Below are positions 1 through 9,697 of a DNA stretch of 30,745 bases, in pieces. The notes under the pieces were generated by a model that did not search any database, had not been told where the DNA came from, and saw only the letters and a program-made list of their open reading frames with translations. Position 1 is the stretch's first letter; the number at the start of each line of letters is the position of its first letter. The translations under genes were made by a program, and so were the position numbers. Source of the DNA: JBDIBB01 sp039812685 (GTDB taxonomy: Bacteria; Acidobacteriota; Vicinamibacteria; Vicinamibacterales; JAFNAJ01); assembly GCA_039812685.1 (NCBI GenBank), contig JBDIBB010000044.1, forward strand, positions 1 to 30,745, in the 5' to 3' direction.

Positions 1-209
<209 letters not shown>

Positions 210-250
210 TCCGCCGCCAGGTGTCATGCTCGACGGACTTCATCGCGTGA

Positions 251-273
251 GGGCCGACCGCCGGGGTCGGCCC
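251..273 (+). terminator. Intrinsic terminator-like hairpin after secA
   Basis: A perfect 9-bp stem, GGGCCGACC paired with GGTCGGCCC, encloses a 5-base loop and lies 42 bases after the secA stop. It is followed by only two T residues (TTCGCG), so it is a weak rho-independent terminator by classical criteria, but stems of this type without a long T run are common in very GC-rich genomes. It separates secA from guaB. Confidence 0.55.
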
Positions 274-338
274 TTCGCGCCTGCGCCTGGCACCGCACCC
301 CGCGGCCCCGCTGGCCCTCCCCGGTTCTCAGGCACCCG

Positions 339-1847
339 ATGACTCCTTCCGCGCTCCGCCAACTCGACGCCGGCCTGCCCACCGCCCTCACCTTCGACGA
401 CGTGCTGCTCGTGCCACGCCACTCGGCCGTGGTGCCGGCGCAGGTGGAGGTCGCCACCCGCCTGACGCGCAACATCCGGCTGAACGTGCCGCTGCTGAGC
501 GCCGCGATGGACACCGTGACCGAGTCGCGCCTGGCCATCGCCATGGCGCAGCAGGGCGGCATCGGCGTCATCCACAAGAACCTCTCCATCGAGGAACAGG
601 CCTCGGAGGTGGATCGGGTGAAGCGCTCGGAGAGCGGCATGATCGTCAACCCGATCACGCTCGCGCCGCACTGCAGGATCCACGAGGCGCTCGATCTGAT
701 GGCGAAGTACCGCATCTCGGGCGTTCCCATCACCGAGGACGGCGGCAAGGAAGGCCGGCTGGTGGGGATTCTCACGAACCGCGATCTGCGGTTCGAGAGC
801 AACGTCGACCGGCCCATCAGCGACATCATGACCAAGCCGCCGCTGATCACCGTGCCGGTCGGCACCACGCTCGAGGAGGCGCGCGAGATCCTGCACGTGC
901 ACAAGGTCGAGAAGCTGCTGGTGGTCGATCGCGAGCAGCGTCTCAAGGGCCTGATCACGGTCAAGGACATCCAGAAGGCGGTGAAGTACCCGTCGGCCAC
1001 GAAGGACTCGCTCGGCCGGCTGCGCGCGGCGGCGGCCGTGGGCATCGCCCGGGACACGCTGGCGCGCGCCGAGGCCCTGGTGGCGGCGCACGTCGACGTG
1101 ATCGTGATCGACACGGCGCACGGCCACTCGCAGGGCGTCCTCGACATGGTCGCCGCGCTGCGCGCCCGCTTCCCCGAGGTGGACCTGGTCGCCGGCAACG
1201 TCGCCACGGCCGCGGCGACGCGCGCGCTGATCGAGGCCGGGGCCGATGCCGTCAAGGTGGGCATCGGGGCGGGTTCGATCTGCACCACCCGTATCGTCGC
1301 GGGCATCGGGGTGCCGATGATCACCGCCGTCGCCGAGTGCGCGCACGAGGCTGCCGCCCACGACGTGCCCATCATCGCCGACGGCGGCATCCGCTATTCC
1401 GGCGACGTCATGAAGGCGCTGGCCGTCGGCGCCAGCGCGGTGATGATCGGCAGCCTGTTCGCAGGCACCGACGAGAGCCCGGGAGAAGTCATCCTCTACC
1501 AGGGCCGCAGCTTCAAGGAGTACCGCGGCATGGGGTCGATCGGCGCCATGCGCCGCGGGAGCCGCGACCGCTACTTCCAGGACGACTTCGACCTCGGCAA
1601 CGGCGGCACCGACAAGCTCGTGCCCGAGGGGATCGAGGGACGCGTCGCCCACAAGGGATCGCTGGCGGCGATGGTGCACCAGCTCGTGGGCGGCGTGCGG
1701 GCGGGCATGGGCTACTGCGGCTGCCCCACCATCGCCGACCTGCACCGCGATGCGCAGCTCGTGCGCATCACGCCCGCCGGGATGCGCGAGAGCCACGTCC
1801 ACGACGTGATCATCACGAAGGAAGCGCCGAACTACCGGGTGGAGTGA
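339..1847 (+). CDS. guaB: Inosine-5'-monophosphate dehydrogenase
   Basis: This 502-residue protein matches the usual bacterial IMPDH length. It oxidises IMP to XMP with NAD+, the committed step of GMP synthesis, in the cytoplasm. The N-terminus has the barrel start TFDDVLLVP and LLSAAMDTVTE. Two CBS domains follow at roughly residues 100-215 (for example RISGVPITEDG and KVEKLLVVD), the regulatory Bateman module. The catalytic loop GIGAGSICTTR has the active-site Cys at residue 315, and the mobile flap is visible as EYRGMGSIGAMRRGSRDRYF followed by VPEGIEGRV. GYCGC lies near the end. The ATG at 339 gives the standard N-terminus; no strong Shine-Dalgarno is visible. The last 35 bases overlap the 3' end of tsaE on the other strand. 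Confidence 0.97.
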   Translation: MTPSALRQLDAGLPTALTFDDVLLVPRHSAVVPAQVEVATRLTRNIRLNVPLLSAAMDTVTESRLAIAMAQQGGIGVIHKNLSIEEQASEVDRVKRSESGMIVNPITLAPHCRIHEALDLMAKYRISGVPITEDGGKEGRLVGILTNRDLRFESNVDRPISDIMTKPPLITVPVGTTLEEAREILHVHKVEKLLVVDREQRLKGLITVKDIQKAVKYPSATKDSLGRLRAAAAVGIARDTLARAEALVAAHVDVIVIDTAHGHSQGVLDMVAALRARFPEVDLVAGNVATAAATRALIEAGADAVKVGIGAGSICTTRIVAGIGVPMITAVAECAHEAAAHDVPIIADGGIRYSGDVMKALAVGASAVMIGSLFAGTDESPGEVILYQGRSFKEYRGMGSIGAMRRGSRDRYFQDDFDLGNGGTDKLVPEGIEGRVAHKGSLAAMVHQLVGGVRAGMGYCGCPTIADLHRDAQLVRITPAGMRESHVHDVIITKEAPNYRVE

Positions 1848-2295
1848 CGCCCGCGCCGGGCGGCCGCACCGCGATCTCGCGCGTGTCGTCGTCCACCAGG
1901 CGGAGCGTCACCTGCCAGGCATCCCGGGGCGCGTGCGCGCCCAGCCGTTCTCCCCACTCCACCGCGACGATCGCACCCTCGGCCGCCTCGTCGAGATCCA
2001 GATCGACGATGTCCGCCGGGCTCTCCAGCCGCCACAGGTCGACATGGCGCAGGCGGGTGCGCGCCCCACGGTATTCCTGCACGAGGGTGAAGCTCGGGCT
2101 GCTCACCTCGTCCGGGTCGGCCCCGAGGCCGGCGGCCAGGCCGCGCACGAAGGTCGTCTTGCCGGCGCCCAGATCGCCGTGGAGCAGCAGCACGTCGCCC
2201 GGTCGCAGCCGCGCCGCCAGGTCGCGCGCGACAGCCTCGGTCTGCTCGACCGACGCGCATCGGAAGAAGATGGGGACCGGCGGCCCTGCCGTCAC
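1813..2295 (-). CDS. tsaE: tRNA threonylcarbamoyladenosine biosynthesis ATPase TsaE
   Basis: The product has 160 residues, the usual size of TsaE (YjeE family), the small ATPase that works with TsaB and TsaD to make t6A37 on ANN-decoding tRNAs. The P-loop GDLGAGKTTFVRGLA is at about residues 40-54. It is followed by the family motif SSPSFTLVQEY, then HVDLWRLE and VAVEWGER. The start is a GTG that overlaps the nnr stop in a GTGA tetranucleotide, so translation is probably coupled to nnr, a gene order seen in many bacteria. The last eleven codons lie antisense to the end of guaB and give a nonconserved-looking tail (VTPPGSSALPS). The partners tsaB and tsaD are not in the window. Confidence 0.95.
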   Translation of the reverse strand: MTAGPPVPIFFRCASVEQTEAVARDLAARLRPGDVLLLHGDLGAGKTTFVRGLAAGLGADPDEVSSPSFTLVQEYRGARTRLRHVDLWRLESPADIVDLDLDEAAEGAIVAVEWGERLGAHAPRDAWQVTLRLVDDDTREIAVRPPGAGVTPPGSSALPS

Positions 2296-3890
2296 GGACG
2301 CCCGGCACCGCCGGGCCCGTCGCGCGGCTCACGCCGCTCACGCGCCGTCAGCTCGAGCACCGCGTCGCCGAGGTGGGTCACGATGTCGCCGGCCGTCATC
2401 GCCTGCTGCCCCTCGTCGGCCTCGGCCAGATCCCCGGCCAGACCGTGCAGGTGCACGGCGAGCTGGCAGGCCGCCTCCGCGTCGAGCATCTGGGCGAACC
2501 ACGCGGCGATCATGCCCGTGAGCACGTCACCGCTGCCCCCGGTGGCCATGCCCGCGTTGCCCGTGAGATTCACCGACACGTGGCCCTCGGGCGTGGCGAT
2601 CACGGTCCGGTGTCCCTTGAGCACCACGTAGAGGCGATGGGCGATGGCGAACTCGCGAGCGACGTCCACGCGGTTGCGCTGCACGTGCTCGATGGAAATC
2701 CCCAGCAGACGCGCCATTTCGCCGGGATGCGGCGTGATGATCACGTCGAGGCCGTCGCGGCCGCGAAGCCGCTGCGTCTCTCCGGCGAACAGGCTCAGCG
2801 CGTCGGCGTCGACGACCAGCGACACGCCGCTGCGCTCGACAAGGTCGTGCACGAGCTGGCGCGCGCCGTCTCCCAGGCCCAGCCCGGGACCGATGGCGAT
2901 CACGTCGGTCTTCGTCGCGAGGAGGCGCTCGAGGCAGCCCGGCGCCGGTCCGTGGACCTCGTCGGCCTCGATCGGCTCGGTCATGTATTCGGCGGCCATC
3001 GCCGCGACGATCGGCAGCGCCTGGCGCGGCGTCGCCACGGTGACCAGGCCGGCGCCCGACCGCAGCGCGCCCATCGCCGCCAGGTGGATGGCACCCGTCC
3101 TGCCGAGCGCCCCGCCGACCAGCAGCACGCGCCCGTAGTCGCCCTTGTGGGTCTCCGCCGCCCGCGGCTGCACCAGCTCGCGCACCGCCTCGCGCGCGAG
3201 CATCTCGAGGTAGGGCCCCTCCAGGCCGGCAATCACGTCGTCGGGAATGCCGATGTCGGCAATCACCAGATCGCCGCAGTAGCGCTCGGCCGGAGGCAGC
3301 ACGTGCGGCACCTTCGGTGCCGCCAGCGCGACGGTGAGCGTGGCCTCGATGGCCTCGCCGGGAGGCTCGTGACAGTCGGCCGACAGCCCGCTCGGCAGGT
3401 CCACCGCCACCACCGGTCGTCCTGACGCATTCACGTCGGCGATCACCGTCTGGAGCAGGCCCTCGACACCCCGTGTGAGGCCGGTCCCGAAGATGGCGTC
3501 GACGATCGCGTCACAGCGCGAGATGTCGGAGAAGTGCAGCTCCCAGTCCTGGGGATCCGAGATCTCCACGGCCCGGAGCCCGAGGCGCCCGAGAATCTCG
3601 AGGTTGATCCGGGCGTCGCCGCGCACGGCGTCGATGGCGCCGAGCACGAAGACCGACACGTGCACGCCGCGCTCGAGCAGCGTGCGCGCGACGACGAACC
3701 CGTCGCCGCCGTTGTTGCCGCGGCCCGCCAGCACGGCCACGCGCCGGCCCGCCAGCTCGCCAAGCGCCGCCTCCATCGCGGCGACGACCTGCCGGCCGGC
3801 GTTCTCCATCAGCACGATGGACGGCAGACCGATCTCCTCGATGGTGTAGCGATCGGCTTCGCGCATCTGCGCGGCGTTCAGTACTCGCAT
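2292..3890 (-). CDS. nnr: Bifunctional NAD(P)H-hydrate repair enzyme (epimerase + ADP-dependent dehydratase)
   Basis: From the ATG at 3890 the protein has 532 residues. The N-terminal YjeF_N domain (about 1-220) epimerises damaged R-NAD(P)HX: it begins RVLNAAQMREADRYTIE and has VLAGRGNNGGDGFVVARTL, DAIFGTGL and VAVDLPSG. The C-terminal carbohydrate-kinase-like domain (about 235-515) is the ADP-dependent S-NAD(P)HX dehydratase: HKGDYGRVLLVGG, GAGLVTVATP, VVDADALSLFA, ITPHPGEMARLLG, VVLKGHRTVIA and the catalytic loop GGSGDVLTGM. The frame stays open to 4121, but the upstream extension is not family-like and the family N-terminus begins at 3890. It is coupled to tsaE by a GTGA overlap. The role is metabolite repair of hydrated NAD(P)H in the cytoplasm. 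Confidence 0.95.
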   Translation of the reverse strand: MRVLNAAQMREADRYTIEEIGLPSIVLMENAGRQVVAAMEAALGELAGRRVAVLAGRGNNGGDGFVVARTLLERGVHVSVFVLGAIDAVRGDARINLEILGRLGLRAVEISDPQDWELHFSDISRCDAIVDAIFGTGLTRGVEGLLQTVIADVNASGRPVVAVDLPSGLSADCHEPPGEAIEATLTVALAAPKVPHVLPPAERYCGDLVIADIGIPDDVIAGLEGPYLEMLAREAVRELVQPRAAETHKGDYGRVLLVGGALGRTGAIHLAAMGALRSGAGLVTVATPRQALPIVAAMAAEYMTEPIEADEVHGPAPGCLERLLATKTDVIAIGPGLGLGDGARQLVHDLVERSGVSLVVDADALSLFAGETQRLRGRDGLDVIITPHPGEMARLLGISIEHVQRNRVDVAREFAIAHRLYVVLKGHRTVIATPEGHVSVNLTGNAGMATGGSGDVLTGMIAAWFAQMLDAEAACQLAVHLHGLAGDLAEADEGQQAMTAGDIVTHLGDAVLELTARERREPRDGPGGAGRP

Positions 3891-4092
3891 GACAGGCCGC
3901 CCCCGGGGCGAGCCGCAGTCTATCATGTGGCCCGCGACGCCCTCGTGCGGCGCCTGCCGGGCGAAGGCGGGCCACCCGGTCGGGGGCCCCCGAAGCGCAC
4001 GCCGCGCCTCGTCCGGGATCGGGCCCGATGCCACCGGTGGAACGCGCCAGCGGGCGCCCGCGCCGTCCAGGCGCAGCCGGCGCGGCGTCCTG

Positions 4093-4098
4093 TATAGT
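4093..4098 (+). promoter_or_regulatory. Possible -10 box upstream of the aminotransferase gene
   Basis: TATAGT is AT-rich against its surroundings and lies in the 296-base divergent region between nnr and the aminotransferase gene, about 90 bases before the start codon at 4187. I see no convincing -35 box at the right spacing, so this is a weak candidate. Apart from this and the Shine-Dalgarno at 4172-4177, I see nothing else definite between 3891 and 4186. Confidence 0.25.
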
Positions 4099-4186
4099 GA
4101 CAGGCGGAAATCCGCGGGCACGCGCCCCGGCGCGGGCCCGGCATCGGCGATCCGGCCCGAGCGCCGGCGCCAGGGAGATCGTGCCC

Positions 4187-5065
4187 ATGGCAGTTGTCAG
4201 CATCAACGGTCGGATCTGCGGCGAACACGACGCGGTCGTCTCGGTGTTCGACCATGGGTTCCTGTTCGGCGACGGCGTCTACGAGGTGCTGCGCACCTAC
4301 GACGGCGAACTGTTCGAGGCCGGCCCTCATTTCGAGCGCCTGCGCACCTCGGCCGCCATGATCGCCCTGCCGGTCCCCTTCTCCGACGACGACCTGCTCG
4401 CCCGCGTTCGGGAGGCGATGGCCGCCTTCGGGGGCGATGGCGAACGGTACGTCCGCATCCTGCTGACGCGCGGCGAGGGCGAATTCACCTACGACCCGCA
4501 CGCCTGTCCGCATCCGACGCTGGTCATCATCGTCAAGGCCCTGCCGCCGGACGTACCCCGGCACTACGCGCAGGGCGTGAAGGTGGTGGCCGTGAGCGTG
4601 ATGCGCAATCACCCCTCCTCACTGAACCCGCGCATCAAGTCGAACAACCTGCTGAACAACGTGCTCGCGATGCAGGAGAGCCTGCGGCGGGGCGGCTTCG
4701 AAGCCCTGATGCGCAATCACAGGGGCGAGTTCGTCGAGTGCTCGCAGTCGAACGTGTTCGTGGTGCGCGGGGGCGGCGTGGCGACGCCGCCGCTCGACGC
4801 CGGGTTGCTGCCAGGCATCACGCGGGCGTTCGTCATCAGGCTGGCGCGCGGCATCGGAATCGACGTCGCCGAGCGTCCGCTGCTCGACGCCGACCTGCTC
4901 GCGGCCGACGAGGCGTTCCTGACGAGCACGACGAAGGGCATCGTGCCCATCACGACCATCGACGATCGGAAGGTCGGCGATGGCATGCCGGGCACGGTGA
5001 CACGGCGGCTGATGCAGGCCTTCGAGACCAGGGTGAAGGCGCACGCCGGCGCCGGGAGTCGCTGA
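4187..5065 (+). CDS. Class IV (fold-type IV PLP) aminotransferase, branched-chain or D-amino acid type
   Basis: The product has 292 residues, typical of fold-type IV aminotransferases. FDHGFLFGDGVYEVLRTY at about residues 18-35 is the family's N-terminal substrate and phosphate loop. The PLP-binding lysine is K151 in NPRIKSNNLLNNVLA. The cofactor glutamate region EFVECSQSNVFVV and the C-terminal EAFLTSTTKGIVPIT are present. The start is set by a good Shine-Dalgarno, AGGGAG at 4172-4177, nine bases before the ATG; the frame is open further upstream but that extension is Arg/Pro-rich and not family-like. FGDGVYE is commoner in D-amino acid aminotransferases, whereas many proteins of this subgroup are annotated as branched-chain aminotransferases, so substrate cannot be decided by eye. 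Aminodeoxychorismate lyase is a less likely alternative. It stands alone and converges on gcvP. Confidence 0.88.
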   Translation: MAVVSINGRICGEHDAVVSVFDHGFLFGDGVYEVLRTYDGELFEAGPHFERLRTSAAMIALPVPFSDDDLLARVREAMAAFGGDGERYVRILLTRGEGEFTYDPHACPHPTLVIIVKALPPDVPRHYAQGVKVVAVSVMRNHPSSLNPRIKSNNLLNNVLAMQESLRRGGFEALMRNHRGEFVECSQSNVFVVRGGGVATPPLDAGLLPGITRAFVIRLARGIGIDVAERPLLDADLLAADEAFLTSTTKGIVPITTIDDRKVGDGMPGTVTRRLMQAFETRVKAHAGAGSR

Positions 5066-5083
5066 TCCGGCGCCCCCACGCCC

Positions 5084-5105
5084 GGGGACCGCTGGCGCGG
5101 TCCCC
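5084..5105 (+). terminator. Terminator hairpin after the aminotransferase gene
   Basis: A perfect 9-bp stem, GGGGACCGC paired with GCGGTCCCC around a TGGC loop, begins 18 bases after the stop codon and is followed by TTCG. It sits in the convergent gap between the aminotransferase gene and gcvP and may act in both directions. Confidence 0.6.
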
Positions 5106-5118
5106 TTCGATGCGCGTG

Positions 5119-5141
5119 GACCCGGCCCCTGACTCCGGGTC
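5119..5141 (-). terminator. Possible terminator hairpin after gcvP
   Basis: A 7-bp stem, GACCCGG paired with CCGGGTC with a 9-base loop, lies about 30 bases beyond the gcvP stop codon on the minus strand. There is no T run after it, so the call rests on position and pairing only. Confidence 0.3.
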
Positions 5142-5171
5142 GGTCCGGGCGGCTGCGCCCCGCGTGCGTTC

Positions 5172-8054
<2,883 letters not shown>

Positions 8055-8062
8055 GGCATGAA

Positions 8063-8080
8063 GGACGTGCGCACACGTCC
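8063..8080 (-). promoter_or_regulatory. RNA hairpin abutting the gcvP start
   Basis: In the minus-strand RNA, GGACGTG pairs perfectly with CACGTCC around a 4-base loop, and only eight bases separate the stem from the gcvP ATG. No Shine-Dalgarno is visible in between, so the stem sits where the ribosome would land. It could limit or tune gcvP translation; this is inference. Confidence 0.4.
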
Positions 8081-8123
8081 GCCCAGGCCGGCGGCCCGGG
8101 CAAAGGAATGCGGGAACGAACGC

Positions 8124-8144
8124 GCGCGGAGACGGGCTCCGCGC
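8124..8144 (-). terminator. Hairpin starting at the gcvH stop codon (attenuator or weak terminator)
   Basis: In the minus-strand RNA a perfect 8-bp stem, GCGCGGAG paired with CTCCGCGC with a 5-base loop, begins at the gcvH stop codon. It is followed by GTTCGTTCCC, without a proper U run. It lies in the 89-base gcvH-gcvP gap and could lower read-through or protect an upstream gcvTH transcript end. Confidence 0.4.
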
Positions 8145-8515
8145 TACTTCACGAGCTGCTCGTACTGTTCACGCGACAAGAGCGCCCCCGCCTCGTCGGG
8201 GCTCGCCATCGCGATCTTCACCATCCAGGTGCCGTGAGGGTCGGTGTTGACCACTTCCGGCGTGCCCGACAGGTCGGCGTTGACCGCGGTCACTTCCCCG
8301 CTCACCGGCGTGAAGAGCTCGGACACCGCCTTCACCGACTCGATGGTGCCGAAGACGTCGCCGCGGGCCAGCGTGCGGCCGACGGCGGGCAGGTCGACGA
8401 ACACGACGTCGCCCAGTTGCTGCTGGGCGTAGTCGGTGATGCCCACCACGGCTTCACTGCCGGTGATGCGCACCCACTCGTGTTCCTTCGTGTACTTCAG
8501 GTCGGCCGGATACAT
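8144..8515 (-). CDS. gcvH: Glycine cleavage system H protein (lipoyl carrier)
   Basis: The product has 123 residues, close to the usual 125-130. It carries the lipoyl arm that moves the aminomethyl group between P, T and L proteins. The N-terminus KYTKEHEWVR, then GITDYAQQQLGDVVFVDLP, and the lipoylation site ESVKAVSEL with the modified lysine at K62 are all present, followed by PVSGEV and GTWMVKI. The start ATG at 8515 is preceded by a strong AGGAG Shine-Dalgarno inside the end of gcvT, only three bases separating the two genes. The gene for the L protein (lipoamide dehydrogenase) is not in the window. Confidence 0.97.
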   Translation of the reverse strand: MYPADLKYTKEHEWVRITGSEAVVGITDYAQQQLGDVVFVDLPAVGRTLARGDVFGTIESVKAVSELFTPVSGEVTAVNADLSGTPEVVNTDPHGTWMVKIAMASPDEAGALLSREQYEQLVK

Positions 8516-8518
8516 GCA

Positions 8519-9634
8519 TCAGCTCCTGGGACGCTTGTAGAAAGGCAGGGCGACGACCTGCGCCCGCAGCCTGCGCTCGCGCACGGCAATCTCTATGGGC
8601 CGGCCGGGTTCGGCGGCCCCGGCCGGGACGTAGGCCAGGCCGATGGCCTTCTTCAGATAAGGCGTCTGCGTACCGCTGGTGACGGTGCCGGCCTCGTGAC
8701 CGTCGACGAAGACCGGGCAGCCGTGCCGTGCGATGCCACGGTCGAGCACCTCGAAGCCGACCAGCCTCCGCGTCACGCCCTCCGCCTTCTGCCGGACGAG
8801 CACGTCGCGGCCGGCGAAATCGGCCTTGTTCCAGCCGACGATCCAGCCGAGATCGGCCTCGAGCACCGTGGTGGTGTCGTCGATGTCGTTGCCGTAGAGC
8901 CGCATCGCCGCCTCGAGGCGCAGCGTGTCGCGCGCGCCGAGGCCCGCCGGCACCGCGTCGAACTCGCGCCCGGCATCGAGCAGCGCCTGCCAGACCTTCG
9001 GCGCGGCCTGCGGCGGCACCGCCACTTCGAACCCATCTTCGCCGGTGTAGCCGGTACGCGATACCGTGGCCATCACGGCCGCCACTTCGCCCGTGACGAA
9101 CCAGTAGTTCCTGAGGGCCGCCAGGTCGAGGCTGGTGAGCCGGCCGAGGATGGCGGAGGCCATCGGCCCCTGCACGGCGATCAACGCGTAGCGGGCACTG
9201 GTGTCCACGACCGCCGCGTCGCCGAAAGCCGCCGCCTGCTGTGCGATCCACCGGTAGTCCTTCGCGGTGTTCGAGGCGTTGACGACCAGCAGGAAGTGGT
9301 CGTCGGCCATGCGGTACACCAGCACGTCGTCGACGAAAGTTCCCGCCGGCGTGAGCAGGCCGGAGTACTGGATCTGGCCCACCTTGAGCTTCGACGCATC
9401 GTTGCTCGTGATGTGCTGCACGGCGGCCAGCGCGTCGGCGCCTGCCACCTCGATTTCGCCCATGTGGCTCACGTCGAAGAAACCGGCGCGAGTCCGCACA
9501 GCGAGGTGCTCCGCGCTCAGGCCGCTGTATTCGACGGGCATGTCCCAGCCGCCGAACGGGACCATGCGGGCCTTGAGCGCGAGATGCGCGGCGTGGAGAG
9601 GGGTCTTTCTGAGCGGCGTGGAGGTGTCGGCCAT
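8519..9634 (-). CDS. gcvT: Aminomethyltransferase, T protein of the glycine cleavage system
   Basis: From the ATG at 9634 the protein has 371 residues, typical of GcvT, which transfers the methylene group from the H protein to tetrahydrofolate and releases ammonia. The N-terminus reads LRKTPLHAAHLALKARMVPF then GGWDMPVEYSG, followed by FDVSHMGEIEV, the folate-site loop VVNASN, SRTGYTGEDGFEV and GLGARDTLRLEAAMRLYGND. The frame is open 16 codons further upstream, but that Pro-rich stretch is not family-like. It heads the gcvTHP run and lies 63 bases after the AAA+ regulator gene on the same strand, with no obvious terminator or strong promoter between. I looked for a glycine riboswitch here and did not find its conserved core. 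Confidence 0.96.
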   Translation of the reverse strand: MADTSTPLRKTPLHAAHLALKARMVPFGGWDMPVEYSGLSAEHLAVRTRAGFFDVSHMGEIEVAGADALAAVQHITSNDASKLKVGQIQYSGLLTPAGTFVDDVLVYRMADDHFLLVVNASNTAKDYRWIAQQAAAFGDAAVVDTSARYALIAVQGPMASAILGRLTSLDLAALRNYWFVTGEVAAVMATVSRTGYTGEDGFEVAVPPQAAPKVWQALLDAGREFDAVPAGLGARDTLRLEAAMRLYGNDIDDTTTVLEADLGWIVGWNKADFAGRDVLVRQKAEGVTRRLVGFEVLDRGIARHGCPVFVDGHEAGTVTSGTQTPYLKKAIGLAYVPAGAAEPGRPIEIAVRERRLRAQVVALPFYKRPRS

Positions 9635-9697
9635 ACCAGAAACGGTCGGGGCTGGTGGATGCGGCCCGGGCTGCCGCGGCAAACCGCACCAACCCTA

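Noticed and set aside
2292..4121. Longer nnr start at 4121
   Set aside because: The extra 77 codons are Arg/Pro-rich, lie in the divergent promoter region and do not resemble the family N-terminus, which begins at the ATG at 3890.
9635..9697. Glycine riboswitch upstream of gcvT
   Set aside because: Glycine cleavage genes are often controlled this way, but the gap is only 63 bases and the conserved aptamer core is not there.
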